Numbered from the stretch's first letter, positions 7,901-14,897 are shown. The stretch is 27,853 nt of DNA from JACQSR01 sp042577505 (GCA_042577505.1 JBHPEA010000017.1:1-27853), one strand, 5' to 3'. Translations and numbers: made by a program. Notes: generated from the sequence alone by a model not told the origin.

Positions 7901-9034
7901 CTATACCCTCGATTCAAGGGTAACACATCTTATTCCAGCTTTATGCATAGAAAACCCTACGAAAGGAACTGGAGTTACTTTATAACTCAATTTCGTATAT
8001 ACATCAATTGCAGCATCATCAAGTTCATCAATAGTGGTAACAGGCACTATTGCAGTCATTGAATTGGGAGTATGCTCAACAAGAGCATTATTGTAAGAAA
8101 TCATCAACCTAGACTTTGCATCAAATACTCCAGGAATTCTAATAACCTCATAGCTCTTTGAGAGTTTATGTGCAATCTCATCAAGCATTTCAGATTCCCA
8201 TCCAACTTGCTCACGCACATTCAAGAGATTAAAATTATCATTTCTACCATCCCCCATAATATCTATAGATCTTACCGTCTGAACATAACTATCCACTTCA
8301 GAATTGTTAAGTGATGAAATAATTTCTCTCCCAGCTCGACCATCTGCAACAAGTAATGTATTTGGAGCTACGGGAGTTACATAAAGATCTATATGGCCGC
8401 CAGCTAGTAAATTACCGTCTTTACGCACAGGAACAGCACTTGTATATCCAAACCATTTAGATAGCGTCCCAATTAAACTTTTATATTCTCCTGAAACAAG
8501 AACTTCATTGTCTGTTTTTAGTATCCCACCCCCAACAATTGGAAATGGTGTTGAATAAACAGGCCCTCTTATTCTATTTGACACCCCTTCAATGAGTTCT
8601 TTCATTATCCCATTTACATACCTATCATTTGTCGGAGGTACTCTGCTTACTATTGTGCCACCTTCTTCTGTCAATAATAAATGATCTCTTGGAAAAAATG
8701 CCTCTCCAGACATCCAGTGTGGAAACACTGAAGTGTGTTCAGAATCAATCACTTCCTTATCTATTCCTTCTATACTTCCAACTATCGTCAAATCCCACCC
8801 ATTTGCAAGAATTGCGTTTGCTAAAGAATTTGATTCAGTACACAAACTTCCTCTCGGAGTTCCCATATAAACATGATCTATCTTTCCTTTATATGAAGAT
8901 TGTAGCTGGTGAAGTGGATCCAATGAAGCTGGACTATCTCCTTTCCCAACTACATTCGCAACTAGAGCAGCCATAAGTGCAATGGCGTCTCTTCTGTTAA
9001 TTTGAATTCTGGATGGACTATTCTCTTTATCCAT
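7901..9034 (-). CDS. Guanidino-group deiminase-like enzyme with a Tat signal (agmatine/peptidylarginine deiminase fold)
   Basis: 377 residues. Pieces of the guanidino-group-modifying enzyme fold appear in the right order: FPRD (Asp117), VGGGIL (168-172), GGHIDLY (His214, Asp216), YNNALVEH (314-321) and, at the very end, KAGIRC (Cys370), the nucleophile position. The Glu that precedes GG in agmatine deiminases is Val here, so substrate choice may differ; free arginine derivatives or protein arginine are both possible. The N-terminus has a twin-arginine pair (INRRDAIALM, R14-R15) and a hydrophobic segment, so export folded via Tat is likely. ATG 9034 has a TATA box about 26 bases upstream. The family is fairly secure; the exact reaction is not. 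Confidence 0.72.
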   Translation of the reverse strand: MDKENSPSRIQINRRDAIALMAALVANVVGKGDSPASLDPLHQLQSSYKGKIDHVYMGTPRGSLCTESNSLANAILANGWDLTIVGSIEGIDKEVIDSEHTSVFPHWMSGEAFFPRDHLLLTEEGGTIVSRVPPTNDRYVNGIMKELIEGVSNRIRGPVYSTPFPIVGGGILKTDNEVLVSGEYKSLIGTLSKWFGYTSAVPVRKDGNLLAGGHIDLYVTPVAPNTLLVADGRAGREIISSLNNSEVDSYVQTVRSIDIMGDGRNDNFNLLNVREQVGWESEMLDEIAHKLSKSYEVIRIPGVFDAKSRLMISYNNALVEHTPNSMTAIVPVTTIDELDDAAIDVYTKLSYKVTPVPFVGFSMHKAGIRCVTLESRV

Positions 9035-9056
9035 AGGAAAAGGAGAACTTAACTAC

Positions 9057-9066
9057 ACTTAAAAGA
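9057..9066 (-). promoter_or_regulatory. TATA box for the deiminase-like gene
   Basis: Minus strand TCTTTTAAGT centred about 27 bases before ATG 9034, in the short spacer after tRNA-Leu. Confidence 0.5.
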
Positions 9067-9080
9067 ATAATCAGAAAAAC

Positions 9081-9164
9081 TGCGGAGTGCAGGGTTCGAA
9101 CCTGCGTAAGCACTAAGCTAATAGGTCCTAAGCCTATCCCGTTTGGCCACTCCGGCAACTCCGC
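9081..9164 (-). tRNA. tRNA-Leu (UAG)
   Basis: An 84-base intronless class II tRNA. The acceptor stem is GCGGAGT/ACTCCGC with discriminator A; the anticodon stem is ATAGG/CCTAT around loop CTTAGGA (anticodon TAG); there is a long variable arm, and the T arm is GCAGG-TTCGAAC-CCTGC. CCA is not encoded. A T-run follows the 3' end on the minus strand and may terminate transcription. Confidence 0.95.
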
Positions 9165-9189
9165 ATAAGTAGGTAAATATTAACGATCC

Positions 9190-9202
9190 TTTTAAAAATA
9201 TA
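9190..9202 (-). promoter_or_regulatory. TATA box for tRNA-Leu
   Basis: AT-rich minus strand TATATTTTTAAAA, centred about 30 bases before the tRNA 5' end, partly inside the spacer after eL37. Confidence 0.5.
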
Positions 9203-9211
9203 TCGATAGAA

Positions 9212-9373
9212 TTACTTCTTCTGCCAAGAATAACTTCTTACTTTTGCTGATTGCCCATATCCACAAGAACTACATTTTTTCTTTCTATTATGATAGGTTC
9301 TTTTACCACATCTACGGCAAGCTATCATATTCTTCTTTCCAGACTTCTTACCCATAGATGGAGTTCCTTTCAT
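9212..9373 (-). CDS. rpl37e: 50S ribosomal protein eL37
   Basis: A 53-residue protein reading MKGTPSMGKKSGKKN followed by a zinc ribbon with CRRCG (19-23) and CSSCGYG (34-40), then a basic tail ending SYSWQKK. This matches archaeal/eukaryotic eL37 in length and pattern. It begins four bases after the lsm stop codon; the lsm-rpl37e pair is a common archaeal arrangement. It binds 23S rRNA in the large subunit. Confidence 0.95.
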   Translation of the reverse strand: MKGTPSMGKKSGKKNMIACRRCGKRTYHNRKKKCSSCGYGQSAKVRSYSWQKK

Positions 9374-9377
9374 ATTA

Positions 9378-9608
9378 TTACTTCTCTGGTGAAATTAGAA
9401 TTATTGTATCGCCTCTGACAAAAACAGTACCCAACTTTCTTTTTACTTCACCATCTGCAATCTCATCAGCATTATCTAGAACTATATTGATGTGGATATC
9501 AAATGCTTTAAGCGTTCCGACTAGTTGTTTTTGATTCTTAAGTTCGATTATTACTCTTTTATCCCTTGCTCTGTTAAGAGCATCTAAAGGTCTTGATGCT
9601 TCGGTCAT
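9378..9608 (-). CDS. lsm: Sm-like archaeal protein (Lsm)
   Basis: A 76-residue Sm fold. Sm1 covers about residues 15-47, with the VIIELKNQKQLVGTLKAFDIHINIVL pattern read in two parts, and Sm2 carries LGTVFVRGDTIILI. These proteins form heptameric rings that bind U-rich RNA. A strong GGAGGGGGT ribosome-binding site precedes the ATG, in a leader of about 20 bases. Transcribed with eL37. Confidence 0.95.
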   Translation of the reverse strand: MTEASRPLDALNRARDKRVIIELKNQKQLVGTLKAFDIHINIVLDNADEIADGEVKRKLGTVFVRGDTIILISPEK

Positions 9609-9651
9609 ATTACCCCCTCCGAAATGAGTTATTCTACTGGTTTTAACCTTA

Positions 9652-9661
9652 GTATTTAAAT
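9652..9661 (-). promoter_or_regulatory. TATA box for lsm-rpl37e
   Basis: ATTTAAATAC on the minus strand, about 48 bases before the lsm ATG, giving a short leader that carries the ribosome-binding site. It sits back to back with the rps8e promoter. Confidence 0.55.
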
Positions 9662-9672
9662 GTTTTGCAATG

Positions 9673-9680
9673 TATATATA
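9673..9680 (+). promoter_or_regulatory. TATA box for rps8e
   Basis: TATATATA at 9673-9680 predicts transcription from about 9702, downstream of the in-frame ATG at 9694 and upstream of the ATG at 9718. Confidence 0.55.
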
Positions 9681-9717
9681 GAAACCTATTTAAATGGACC
9701 CAAATTTCAGAACACTT

Positions 9718-10095
9718 ATGGCAAAGTCACAAAGAAGAGCGTATGCTAAGGAAACAGGAAAAAAGTACAAACCATTTAGAAAGCAGAGACTAAATGAATT
9801 AGGTGGAGACTCAGTTCTTACAAAAGTTGAAGAAAAGAGAGCTTCCGTAGTTAGAGTAGTGGGTGGTGCTAAAAAAACAAAACTTTTCGCAACAGATATT
9901 GCAAATGTTTATGATTCAAAATCAAAGAAATTTGAAAAAGCAAAGATAAAAAACGTTTTAGAAAATCCTGCTGATAGAAACTTAGTTAGGAGAAATATCA
10001 TGACCAAAGGTACTATAATTGAAACTGAAAAAGGAAAAGCTAAAATTACTTCTAGACCTGGTCAAGATGGCAGCATAAATGCTGTGTTAATTTAA
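9718..10095 (+). CDS. rps8e: 30S ribosomal protein eS8
   Basis: 125 residues from MAKSQRRAYAKETGKKYKPF. It has the eS8 pattern: basic N-terminus, VVRVVGGAKKTKLFATDIANVYD core, NPADRNLVRRNIMTKGTII and the C-terminal TSRPGQDGSINAVLI. Start ATG 9718 is preferred over 9694 because it matches the family N-terminus and because 9694 lies too close to the TATA box to be transcribed from it. It binds 16S rRNA in the small subunit. Confidence 0.92.
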   Translation: MAKSQRRAYAKETGKKYKPFRKQRLNELGGDSVLTKVEEKRASVVRVVGGAKKTKLFATDIANVYDSKSKKFEKAKIKNVLENPADRNLVRRNIMTKGTIIETEKGKAKITSRPGQDGSINAVLI

Positions 10096-10106
10096 AACCA
10101 ATAACT

Positions 10107-10115
10107 TTATATAAA
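10107..10115 (+). promoter_or_regulatory. TATA box for the 10140-11705 operon
   Basis: TTATATAAA centred about 29 bases before the ATG at 10140, allowing a nearly leaderless mRNA. Confidence 0.6.
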
Positions 10116-10139
10116 CATATAAAGCAAAAAACTTCTAGA

Positions 10140-10853
10140 ATGAATTTACCATTAACAGCCTGGATAATCATTATTTTATTGGGTGCAATCCTAATATTTT
10201 CATTTATAAAAAATGTTGTAAAAGCAATATTTATCCTCATTTCTTTTTTTATCTTGGCATTGGTGATATACTTTATACTTTCAAGTATAGATGTTTACAA
10301 AGACTTTAATGAGTTAGGAGATGGATTAGAAAAATCTAGGAATCTATACATTTTAACTATCGAAGAAAATAAAATAACCGCATTCGAAAAAATTGAATCA
10401 TCAACTTCTTTTATTGATGTGAGGTCTTTACCTTCAGTAGATTCTTTAAAAGACTTTGATACAGATAGATACTATAAAATTTTCATATTAAATGAAGAAG
10501 CCTTAGATAATCTTGCACAAGAAGAACTAATTTTCAATGGAGTTTTACTAACTTACCCCAAAGCAAAAAAAATAATTAAATCTGAAAATCCAGTTAAAGA
10601 ATTTATTGAATTTGGAGGTAATGAAGCAGAACCATTCAAGTTAAAATCAGATTTATTCGTATCTCTTCTTGATGAACAAACAACAAGCATGGTCCTTTTC
10701 TTAGAAGTAAATTTTGGTAATGTAATTGTTTATCCGAAATCACCAGCAATAAGTTTTATTGAAATTATGCCCAATTCATTTGTTAAAGATAGACTTGAAT
10801 CACTTCAAGATAAAATGGAATCAAAAGCTAAAGAATTGGAAAAGGAGGTTTAA
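10140..10853 (+). CDS. Membrane-anchored protein, unknown function
   Basis: 237 residues. Two adjacent hydrophobic segments at the N-terminus (about residues 5-25 and 28-49) anchor a soluble domain of about 185 residues, mostly alternating strand- and helix-like stretches, ending in a Lys/Glu helix. No family was recognised. First gene of a tight three-gene operon with a proline-rich coiled-coil protein and lspA; the next gene starts one base after its stop. Confidence 0.65.
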   Translation: MNLPLTAWIIIILLGAILIFSFIKNVVKAIFILISFFILALVIYFILSSIDVYKDFNELGDGLEKSRNLYILTIEENKITAFEKIESSTSFIDVRSLPSVDSLKDFDTDRYYKIFILNEEALDNLAQEELIFNGVLLTYPKAKKIIKSENPVKEFIEFGGNEAEPFKLKSDLFVSLLDEQTTSMVLFLEVNFGNVIVYPKSPAISFIEIMPNSFVKDRLESLQDKMESKAKELEKEV

Positions 10854-10854
10854 A

Positions 10855-11274
10855 ATGTCACTATTAGATAAATTAAAATTTTGGAAAAAAGAACCAACTT
10901 TAGATTTGGGACCAGAACCAGATTTGGGAATGGGCAAAGGTTTAGATGAGAAAAGTCCCTTTGATACTACACCAGGAGCAGATTTAGGAGCTCCACCAGG
11001 ATCAGATTTATCCACGCCCCCAGGACATGGATTACCACCTACTGGTCAAACACCACCTTCGTTTGATGAATCATCATCAATGAGCCACCAACCTTTCTCG
11101 CCGCAACAGTCAACACCCCCATCAAGAGAGAAACCCGAAATAATGGAAAAAAGTATTGAAGTTGTATCAATTAAAATCGATGCATTGAAAGCCACTCTCG
11201 ACGCTGTAAATCAAAGATTAGAAAATTTAGAACATATTGCAAGGGAAGAACAAAGAAAGAGAAAAGGATGGTAA
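10855..11274 (+). CDS. Proline-rich linker / coiled-coil protein, unknown function
   Basis: 139 residues in three parts: a basic amphipathic N-terminus (MSLLDKLKFWKKE), a Pro/Gly/Ser/Asp-rich disordered linker (about 15-93) and a C-terminal helix of coiled-coil type (about 95-135, IEVVSIKIDALKATLDAVNQ onward). The start is set by AAGGAGGTT five bases upstream, overlapping the stop of the previous gene. It may tether or assemble with the membrane protein encoded just before it; that is inference from position only. Confidence 0.7.
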   Translation: MSLLDKLKFWKKEPTLDLGPEPDLGMGKGLDEKSPFDTTPGADLGAPPGSDLSTPPGHGLPPTGQTPPSFDESSSMSHQPFSPQQSTPPSREKPEIMEKSIEVVSIKIDALKATLDAVNQRLENLEHIAREEQRKRKGW

Positions 11275-11705
11275 TGAGAAAGGAAACTCTCTTCTTATTT
11301 GCTATAATTGTTGTAATCTTAGATCAAATATCGAAATATTTAATATTATCAAAGATAGGCATCAATAATAAATTAGTTATCTTCAACTGGTTGCATCTTA
11401 CTGTAACAATGAACGAAGGTATTGTTTTCGGTATGTTTAAAGGAGCAAATTTAATATTCATTTTCATAACTTTAATCTTACTTGGTTTTATATTATTATT
11501 TTATGAGAAAATACCAAAAGGCAATTCGTTAATAATTTCTTTTGGATTAATTTTGGGAGGGGGTTTAGGAAATCTAATTGATAGATTAATACATGGAGCA
11601 GTAATAGATTTTATCAATTTTCAAATATGGCCAATATTTAATTTAGCAGATGCTGCGATCACAATTGGGGTAATCTTAGCAATAATAAAATTATGGAAAG
11701 AATAA
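11268..11705 (+). CDS. lspA: Signal peptidase II (lipoprotein signal peptidase)
   Basis: LspA is a membrane aspartyl protease that cuts signal peptides from lipid-modified prolipoproteins. The 145-residue sequence has four membrane helices and all family motifs: LDQISKYLI, MNEGIVFG, GGGLGNLIDR with Asp105, and FNLADAAITIG with Asp128, the two aspartates forming the catalytic dyad. Length is normal or slightly short. ATG 11274 overlaps the previous stop as TAATG and is an alternative to 11268. It is last in the operon and abuts a convergent gene with no spacer. Signal peptidase II is uncommon in archaea outside certain DPANN lineages. Confidence 0.9.
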   Translation: MVMRKETLFLFAIIVVILDQISKYLILSKIGINNKLVIFNWLHLTVTMNEGIVFGMFKGANLIFIFITLILLGFILLFYEKIPKGNSLIISFGLILGGGLGNLIDRLIHGAVIDFINFQIWPIFNLADAAITIGVILAIIKLWKE

Positions 11706-12125
11706 TTATTTTATCTTAGATTTCTTTTCTTCTTTAGGTTCAATTTCTTCAATTCCTTCTTCATCGACCTCAGTTAAATATTCTTCCCTTTCACCAATAT
11801 TTGCTATACTCAATATAAAACCGATAGCAGTTATTATTACAGAAAAAATATAAAGAGGATTTATTGATTTATTTAACAAATAGAGTAAAAGAAGATCCCC
11901 TAATATCAATAAGAATCCCAATGATAATAAGATCATTCCCCATCTAATGTAAAATAATGCGGCATATAATCCTACAAAAGTCAAACATAATAAAATCAAC
12001 AAAATGAGCATTTCACCATAAAGAACAATCCCCCCATACTCAAAAATTTTTAAGATCAATCCAAAAAAGGAGATTAATAGCAAAATATCAAGACCGGCCA
12101 GTAAGATAGTTTTCGTTTTTTCCAT
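11706..12125 (-). CDS. Membrane protein with an acidic C-terminal tail, unknown function
   Basis: 139 residues with four predicted membrane helices and a Glu/Lys-rich C-terminus of about 30 residues, probably cytoplasmic. No family was recognised. The ATG at 12125 is preferred over TTG 12128; a TATA box lies about 26 bases upstream. Its stop codon abuts the lspA stop codon. Confidence 0.65.
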   Translation of the reverse strand: MEKTKTILLAGLDILLLISFFGLILKIFEYGGIVLYGEMLILLILLCLTFVGLYAALFYIRWGMILLSLGFLLILGDLLLLYLLNKSINPLYIFSVIITAIGFILSIANIGEREEYLTEVDEEGIEEIEPKEEKKSKIK

Positions 12126-12144
12126 CAAAACCTATAGAATAAAA

Positions 12145-12157
12145 GTTTTATTTAAGC
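12145..12157 (-). promoter_or_regulatory. TATA box for the 12125 gene
   Basis: Minus strand GCTTAAATAAAAC centred about 26 bases before ATG 12125. Confidence 0.55.
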
Positions 12158-12205
12158 ATTTCTATCCTCGAGTAACGACATATGTAGCCCCTAACAAAGG
12201 ACACT

Positions 12206-12550
12206 CTAGAATTCTTCAAAATCTTCCAACTTAGCTAAAATCCCTCTTTGCTTAAGATAGGAAACTTGTGCTTTAGAATACTTGAAAAGTATATCTCCTT
12301 TTTGATCTCCTAATAATTCCCATGGTTCCACAATAACCAAATCACCTTCTTTTACCCAAAGAGATCTTTTTAACCTTCCAGGAATTCTACAAATACGAGT
12401 TTTTCCATCCAAGCACCGAACCCTCATTCTTGAGCCACCCAATCTTTGCTCTAAAATGCCATAACATTGTTTACCTCTTGGAGTTTTTATTCTACTAATC
12501 TGCTGCTCGTATTGTTCTTTCCTTTCCTGCTCTTCTTTCTTCTTACTCAT
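12206..12550 (-). CDS. eif1a: Translation initiation factor aIF1A
   Basis: 114 residues with a basic N-terminal tail, the OB-fold core containing GGSRMRVRCLDGKTRICRIP then GRLKRSLWVKEGDLVIVEPW, and a C-terminal helix. It occupies the ribosomal A site during initiation. The length is normal for archaea. ATG 12550 lies about 25 bases after a strong TATA box, so the mRNA is leaderless. Confidence 0.95.
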   Translation of the reverse strand: MSKKKEEQERKEQYEQQISRIKTPRGKQCYGILEQRLGGSRMRVRCLDGKTRICRIPGRLKRSLWVKEGDLVIVEPWELLGDQKGDILFKYSKAQVSYLKQRGILAKLEDFEEF

Positions 12551-12569
12551 ACCGAGAAAAAAATTATCT

Positions 12570-12579
12570 TTATTTATAA
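12570..12579 (-). promoter_or_regulatory. TATA box for aIF1A
   Basis: Minus strand TTATAAATAA centred about 25 bases before ATG 12550. Confidence 0.65.
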
Positions 12580-12613
12580 GGTTTTATGTTATCTGTATAA
12601 GTAATAAACATAA

Positions 12614-12624
12614 ACTATTTAAAT
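12614..12624 (+). promoter_or_regulatory. TATA box for sppA
   Basis: ACTATTTAAAT centred about 26 bases before ATG 12645, back to back with the aIF1A promoter. Confidence 0.6.
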
Positions 12625-12644
12625 TCAAATATTGTTTTGAAAAT

Positions 12645-13589
12645 ATGCCAAAAAAGAGAGTGCAAGAAGAATACCCAAAGACAAAGTGGGGCCTATTAGT
12701 GGGGATATTGGTCATTGTATTTATTATTGGAGCAATTTTTATCAGCATCATTGTTTCCTTGTTCGACACACCCTCTCAAAAAATTCTCGGATCAGGAAAT
12801 GTCGCAGTAATAAAAGTTGAAGGAGCTATTTTCGTTCAAAAGCAATCATTATTCGGTGATTCATCAGCATCTTCAACAGAGATAGTTGAATTCATTGAAC
12901 AAGCCTCAGAAGATTCAGATATTGATGCAATTTTATTTGAAATCAATAGCCCTGGTGGATCTGCTGTAGCTTCAGATGAAATTGTCTCTGCAATTAAGAA
13001 AGTCGATAAACCTACTATATCTTTAATTAGGGAAGTTGGAGCTTCAGGAGCTTATTGGGTAGCTTCTGCAACAGATCATATTGTAGCAAATAGAATGTCT
13101 CTAACTGGTTCAGTAGGAGTAATCGGATCATATTTAGAGTTCAGCGGATTACTTTCCGATTATAACCTTACATATAGAAGATTTGTTGCAGGAAAATACA
13201 AAGATATTGGTGACCCATTCAGAACTATGACACCTTCAGAGCAAGAGATTATCCAAGACCTTCTTAATGAATATCATTATTTCTTCTCAAGTGATGTAAT
13301 CGAAAATAGAAATATTCCAAAATCAAATGTAGATGAGATCACTACTGGATTATTTTTTAGTGGAAGGAAAGCAAAAGAATTAGGTCTAATTGACGAACTT
13401 GGTGGAAAGGATGAAGCTGAAGAATACCTAGAGGAGAAATTAAATGCAGAGATTAAGTTTATTGAATATAAAAAACAACCTACCTTCTCAGACTTGCTAG
13501 TTGGTTTATTTAAAGAGAATTCTTTCTTGATAGGTCGAGGAATAGGATCTACAATATTTCAAGAAAAAGATTTTGGAATCTTAACTTAA
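12645..13589 (+). CDS. sppA: Signal peptide peptidase SppA (peptidase S49)
   Basis: SppA degrades spent signal peptides and other membrane-associated peptides outside the membrane. 314 residues: one N-terminal membrane helix (about 15-40), then the S49 domain with EINSPGGS (99-106), VGASGAYW with Ser134, GSVGVIGSY, and GKYKDIGDPFR with Lys186. The 52-residue gap between Ser134 and Lys186 equals that of the Ser-Lys dyad in the short Bacillus SppA as I recall it. The gene lies about 1 kb from lspA. Its 3' end overlaps the convergent dph2-like gene by nine bases. Confidence 0.92.
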   Translation: MPKKRVQEEYPKTKWGLLVGILVIVFIIGAIFISIIVSLFDTPSQKILGSGNVAVIKVEGAIFVQKQSLFGDSSASSTEIVEFIEQASEDSDIDAILFEINSPGGSAVASDEIVSAIKKVDKPTISLIREVGASGAYWVASATDHIVANRMSLTGSVGVIGSYLEFSGLLSDYNLTYRRFVAGKYKDIGDPFRTMTPSEQEIIQDLLNEYHYFFSSDVIENRNIPKSNVDEITTGLFFSGRKAKELGLIDELGGKDEAEEYLEEKLNAEIKFIEYKKQPTFSDLLVGLFKENSFLIGRGIGSTIFQEKDFGILT

Positions 13590-14240
13590 ATCTTTTATCA
13601 CACTAATGTCCACTATGTCTTTAGAATCTTCCTGAATCCTTGGACACGCTAGTGTAACAAAAATATCAATAAATGGAAAATTCTCAGTTTGATAAACATC
13701 TAAGTTATCAAAAATAAAAGTGTAATACTTTTTATCTGGAAATTTATCTTTTAAAAAATTAAGTCCATTTAAATTATATTGACCCGGTTTGATGCTAACT
13801 AAAATACCAACATTATTTGCGCTCAAGAATTTCACATACTTACCCTTCATTTGCCTCTTGACTTTCAATGCTTCATTATGAAAACCCCTTGATAGCTCTC
13901 CGCTCTCAGGATTTAAAGAAAAAATAGATTTAGTTGTTTTTAATGCAATCGCTATTGGATGAAACTGACCTGTTCCAAAAAATAAAAAGCAATCCACCTC
14001 TTTAAGTAGGGTATTTATGCTAGAAACATCACAACCCAAAACCTGCCCTTCATATTTTTGATTACCTTTTCCTAAAAAAACCTTCTTACCACCTTTCTCT
14101 AGAAATTCATTCAACTCAGCAATAAACTTTCTTTGCTGAATGGGATAAACCAATCCAATTCTATTCGGTAGCTTATTAAGAATACTTTCTTTCAAATTAA
14201 TTTTACCGAAATTGTTTCCTTCAATAAAAACACATTTCAT
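13581..14240 (-). CDS. Diphthamide synthase Dph2 homologue lacking the first domain
   Basis: Archaeal Dph2 is a radical enzyme that transfers a 3-amino-3-carboxypropyl group from SAM to a histidine of elongation factor 2, using a 4Fe-4S cluster held by three cysteines, one from each domain. This 219-residue protein matches domains 2 and 3: GQVLGCDVSS (Cys70), FGTGQFHPIAIALKT, LVSIKPGQYN and TLACPRI (Cys199). The first domain of about 105 residues, with the first cluster cysteine, is absent; the region upstream is rps7, so it was not simply missed. Cys3 is not at an equivalent position. It may work with a separately encoded domain, or do something else. It ends the RNA polymerase-ribosomal protein gene series. 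Confidence 0.8.
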   Translation of the reverse strand: MKCVFIEGNNFGKINLKESILNKLPNRIGLVYPIQQRKFIAELNEFLEKGGKKVFLGKGNQKYEGQVLGCDVSSINTLLKEVDCFLFFGTGQFHPIAIALKTTKSIFSLNPESGELSRGFHNEALKVKRQMKGKYVKFLSANNVGILVSIKPGQYNLNGLNFLKDKFPDKKYYTFIFDNLDVYQTENFPFIDIFVTLACPRIQEDSKDIVDISVIKDLS

Positions 14241-14248
14241 CTTAGAAT

Positions 14249-14842
14249 CTATCTCGAAGCATCAGCTTGTCGTTCTACTTCTTGCTTTTTTGCAACAGCG
14301 TTTGAAGTTGGACTTAATTTATACGCCGCGATGATCTCTTCAGCTAGACAATTAACAATACTCTTCTTAGAATTAAAGGATTTATGGTAAGCTCCTTGAG
14401 TCATTAATCTTAAGGCGATATCAATTCTTCTCTGCGGTGCACACTCAACAGCTTTTGGATATCTTGCTCCACCATACTCAATAGTAATTATCTCCTCTCT
14501 TTGAGAAGCATTCTCAAGTGCTTTTACAAAGACTTTAATTGGATTTTCTTTTAATTGTTGTTCAATCTTCTTAAAGGCACCCTCTACTATTTGATAACCC
14601 GTAAGAGCCTTCCCAGTTGTGTGACCACTTGTTTTAAAGTGTTTTTTTGTCTTATGACCCGGAATCATAACCTTATTAATTAATCTTTCAACAACGAAAG
14701 CTTTACTTTTATGAAATCTATTTTTAGCGTATCTACCACCAGTTTTTGGAACAATCTTAGGTTCAAGAGAAATATATTTTTGAAGGCCATTATCTTTAAC
14801 CTGTATACCTTCTGTCTCCCATCTGTTAAATACTTTAATCAT
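14249..14842 (-). CDS. rps7: 30S ribosomal protein uS7
   Basis: 197 residues, typical of archaeal uS7, with the KTGGRYAKNRF N-terminal pattern, VFVKALENASQREEI, GGARYPKAVECAPQRRIDIALR and a helical C-terminus with Ala/Lys/Glu. It organises the 16S rRNA 3' domain. The ATG at 14842 sits in the base of a hairpin (14840-14875) with the GGGGGTGA ribosome-binding site in its tip. It follows rps12 by 55 bases, as in the str operon of bacteria and archaea. Confidence 0.95.
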   Translation of the reverse strand: MIKVFNRWETEGIQVKDNGLQKYISLEPKIVPKTGGRYAKNRFHKSKAFVVERLINKVMIPGHKTKKHFKTSGHTTGKALTGYQIVEGAFKKIEQQLKENPIKVFVKALENASQREEIITIEYGGARYPKAVECAPQRRIDIALRLMTQGAYHKSFNSKKSIVNCLAEEIIAAYKLSPTSNAVAKKQEVERQADASR

Positions 14843-14875
14843 GCTGAAAAATCACCCCCAGTGATTTTTGGCATG
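14840..14875 (-). promoter_or_regulatory. Hairpin covering the rps7 ribosome-binding site and start codon
   Basis: In the rps12-rps7 spacer the mRNA can form AAAAATCAC/GTGATTTTT (9 bp, plus-strand 14861-14869 with 14847-14855) around the loop TGGGG. After a small internal loop comes GCATG/CATGC (14840-14844 with 14871-14875), which holds the start codon. GGGGGTGA, the likely Shine-Dalgarno, spans the loop and the top of the stem. The structure would limit translation unless opened. Confidence 0.55.
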
Positions 14876-14897
14876 CTAAAAATTAAATTAATTTTTA

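Noticed and set aside
9694..9717. Start of rps8e at ATG 9694
   Set aside because: It is only about 14 bases from the TATA box and adds eight residues absent from the family; ATG 9718 fits better.
10759..10854. Longer start for the proline-rich protein at 10759
   Set aside because: It would overlap the preceding gene by almost 100 bases; ATG 10855 has a strong ribosome-binding site and a sensible N-terminus.
14878..14896. AT-only inverted repeat after rps12 as a terminator
   Set aside because: It is weak, has almost no loop, and lies inside a conserved operon where rps7 must be transcribed.
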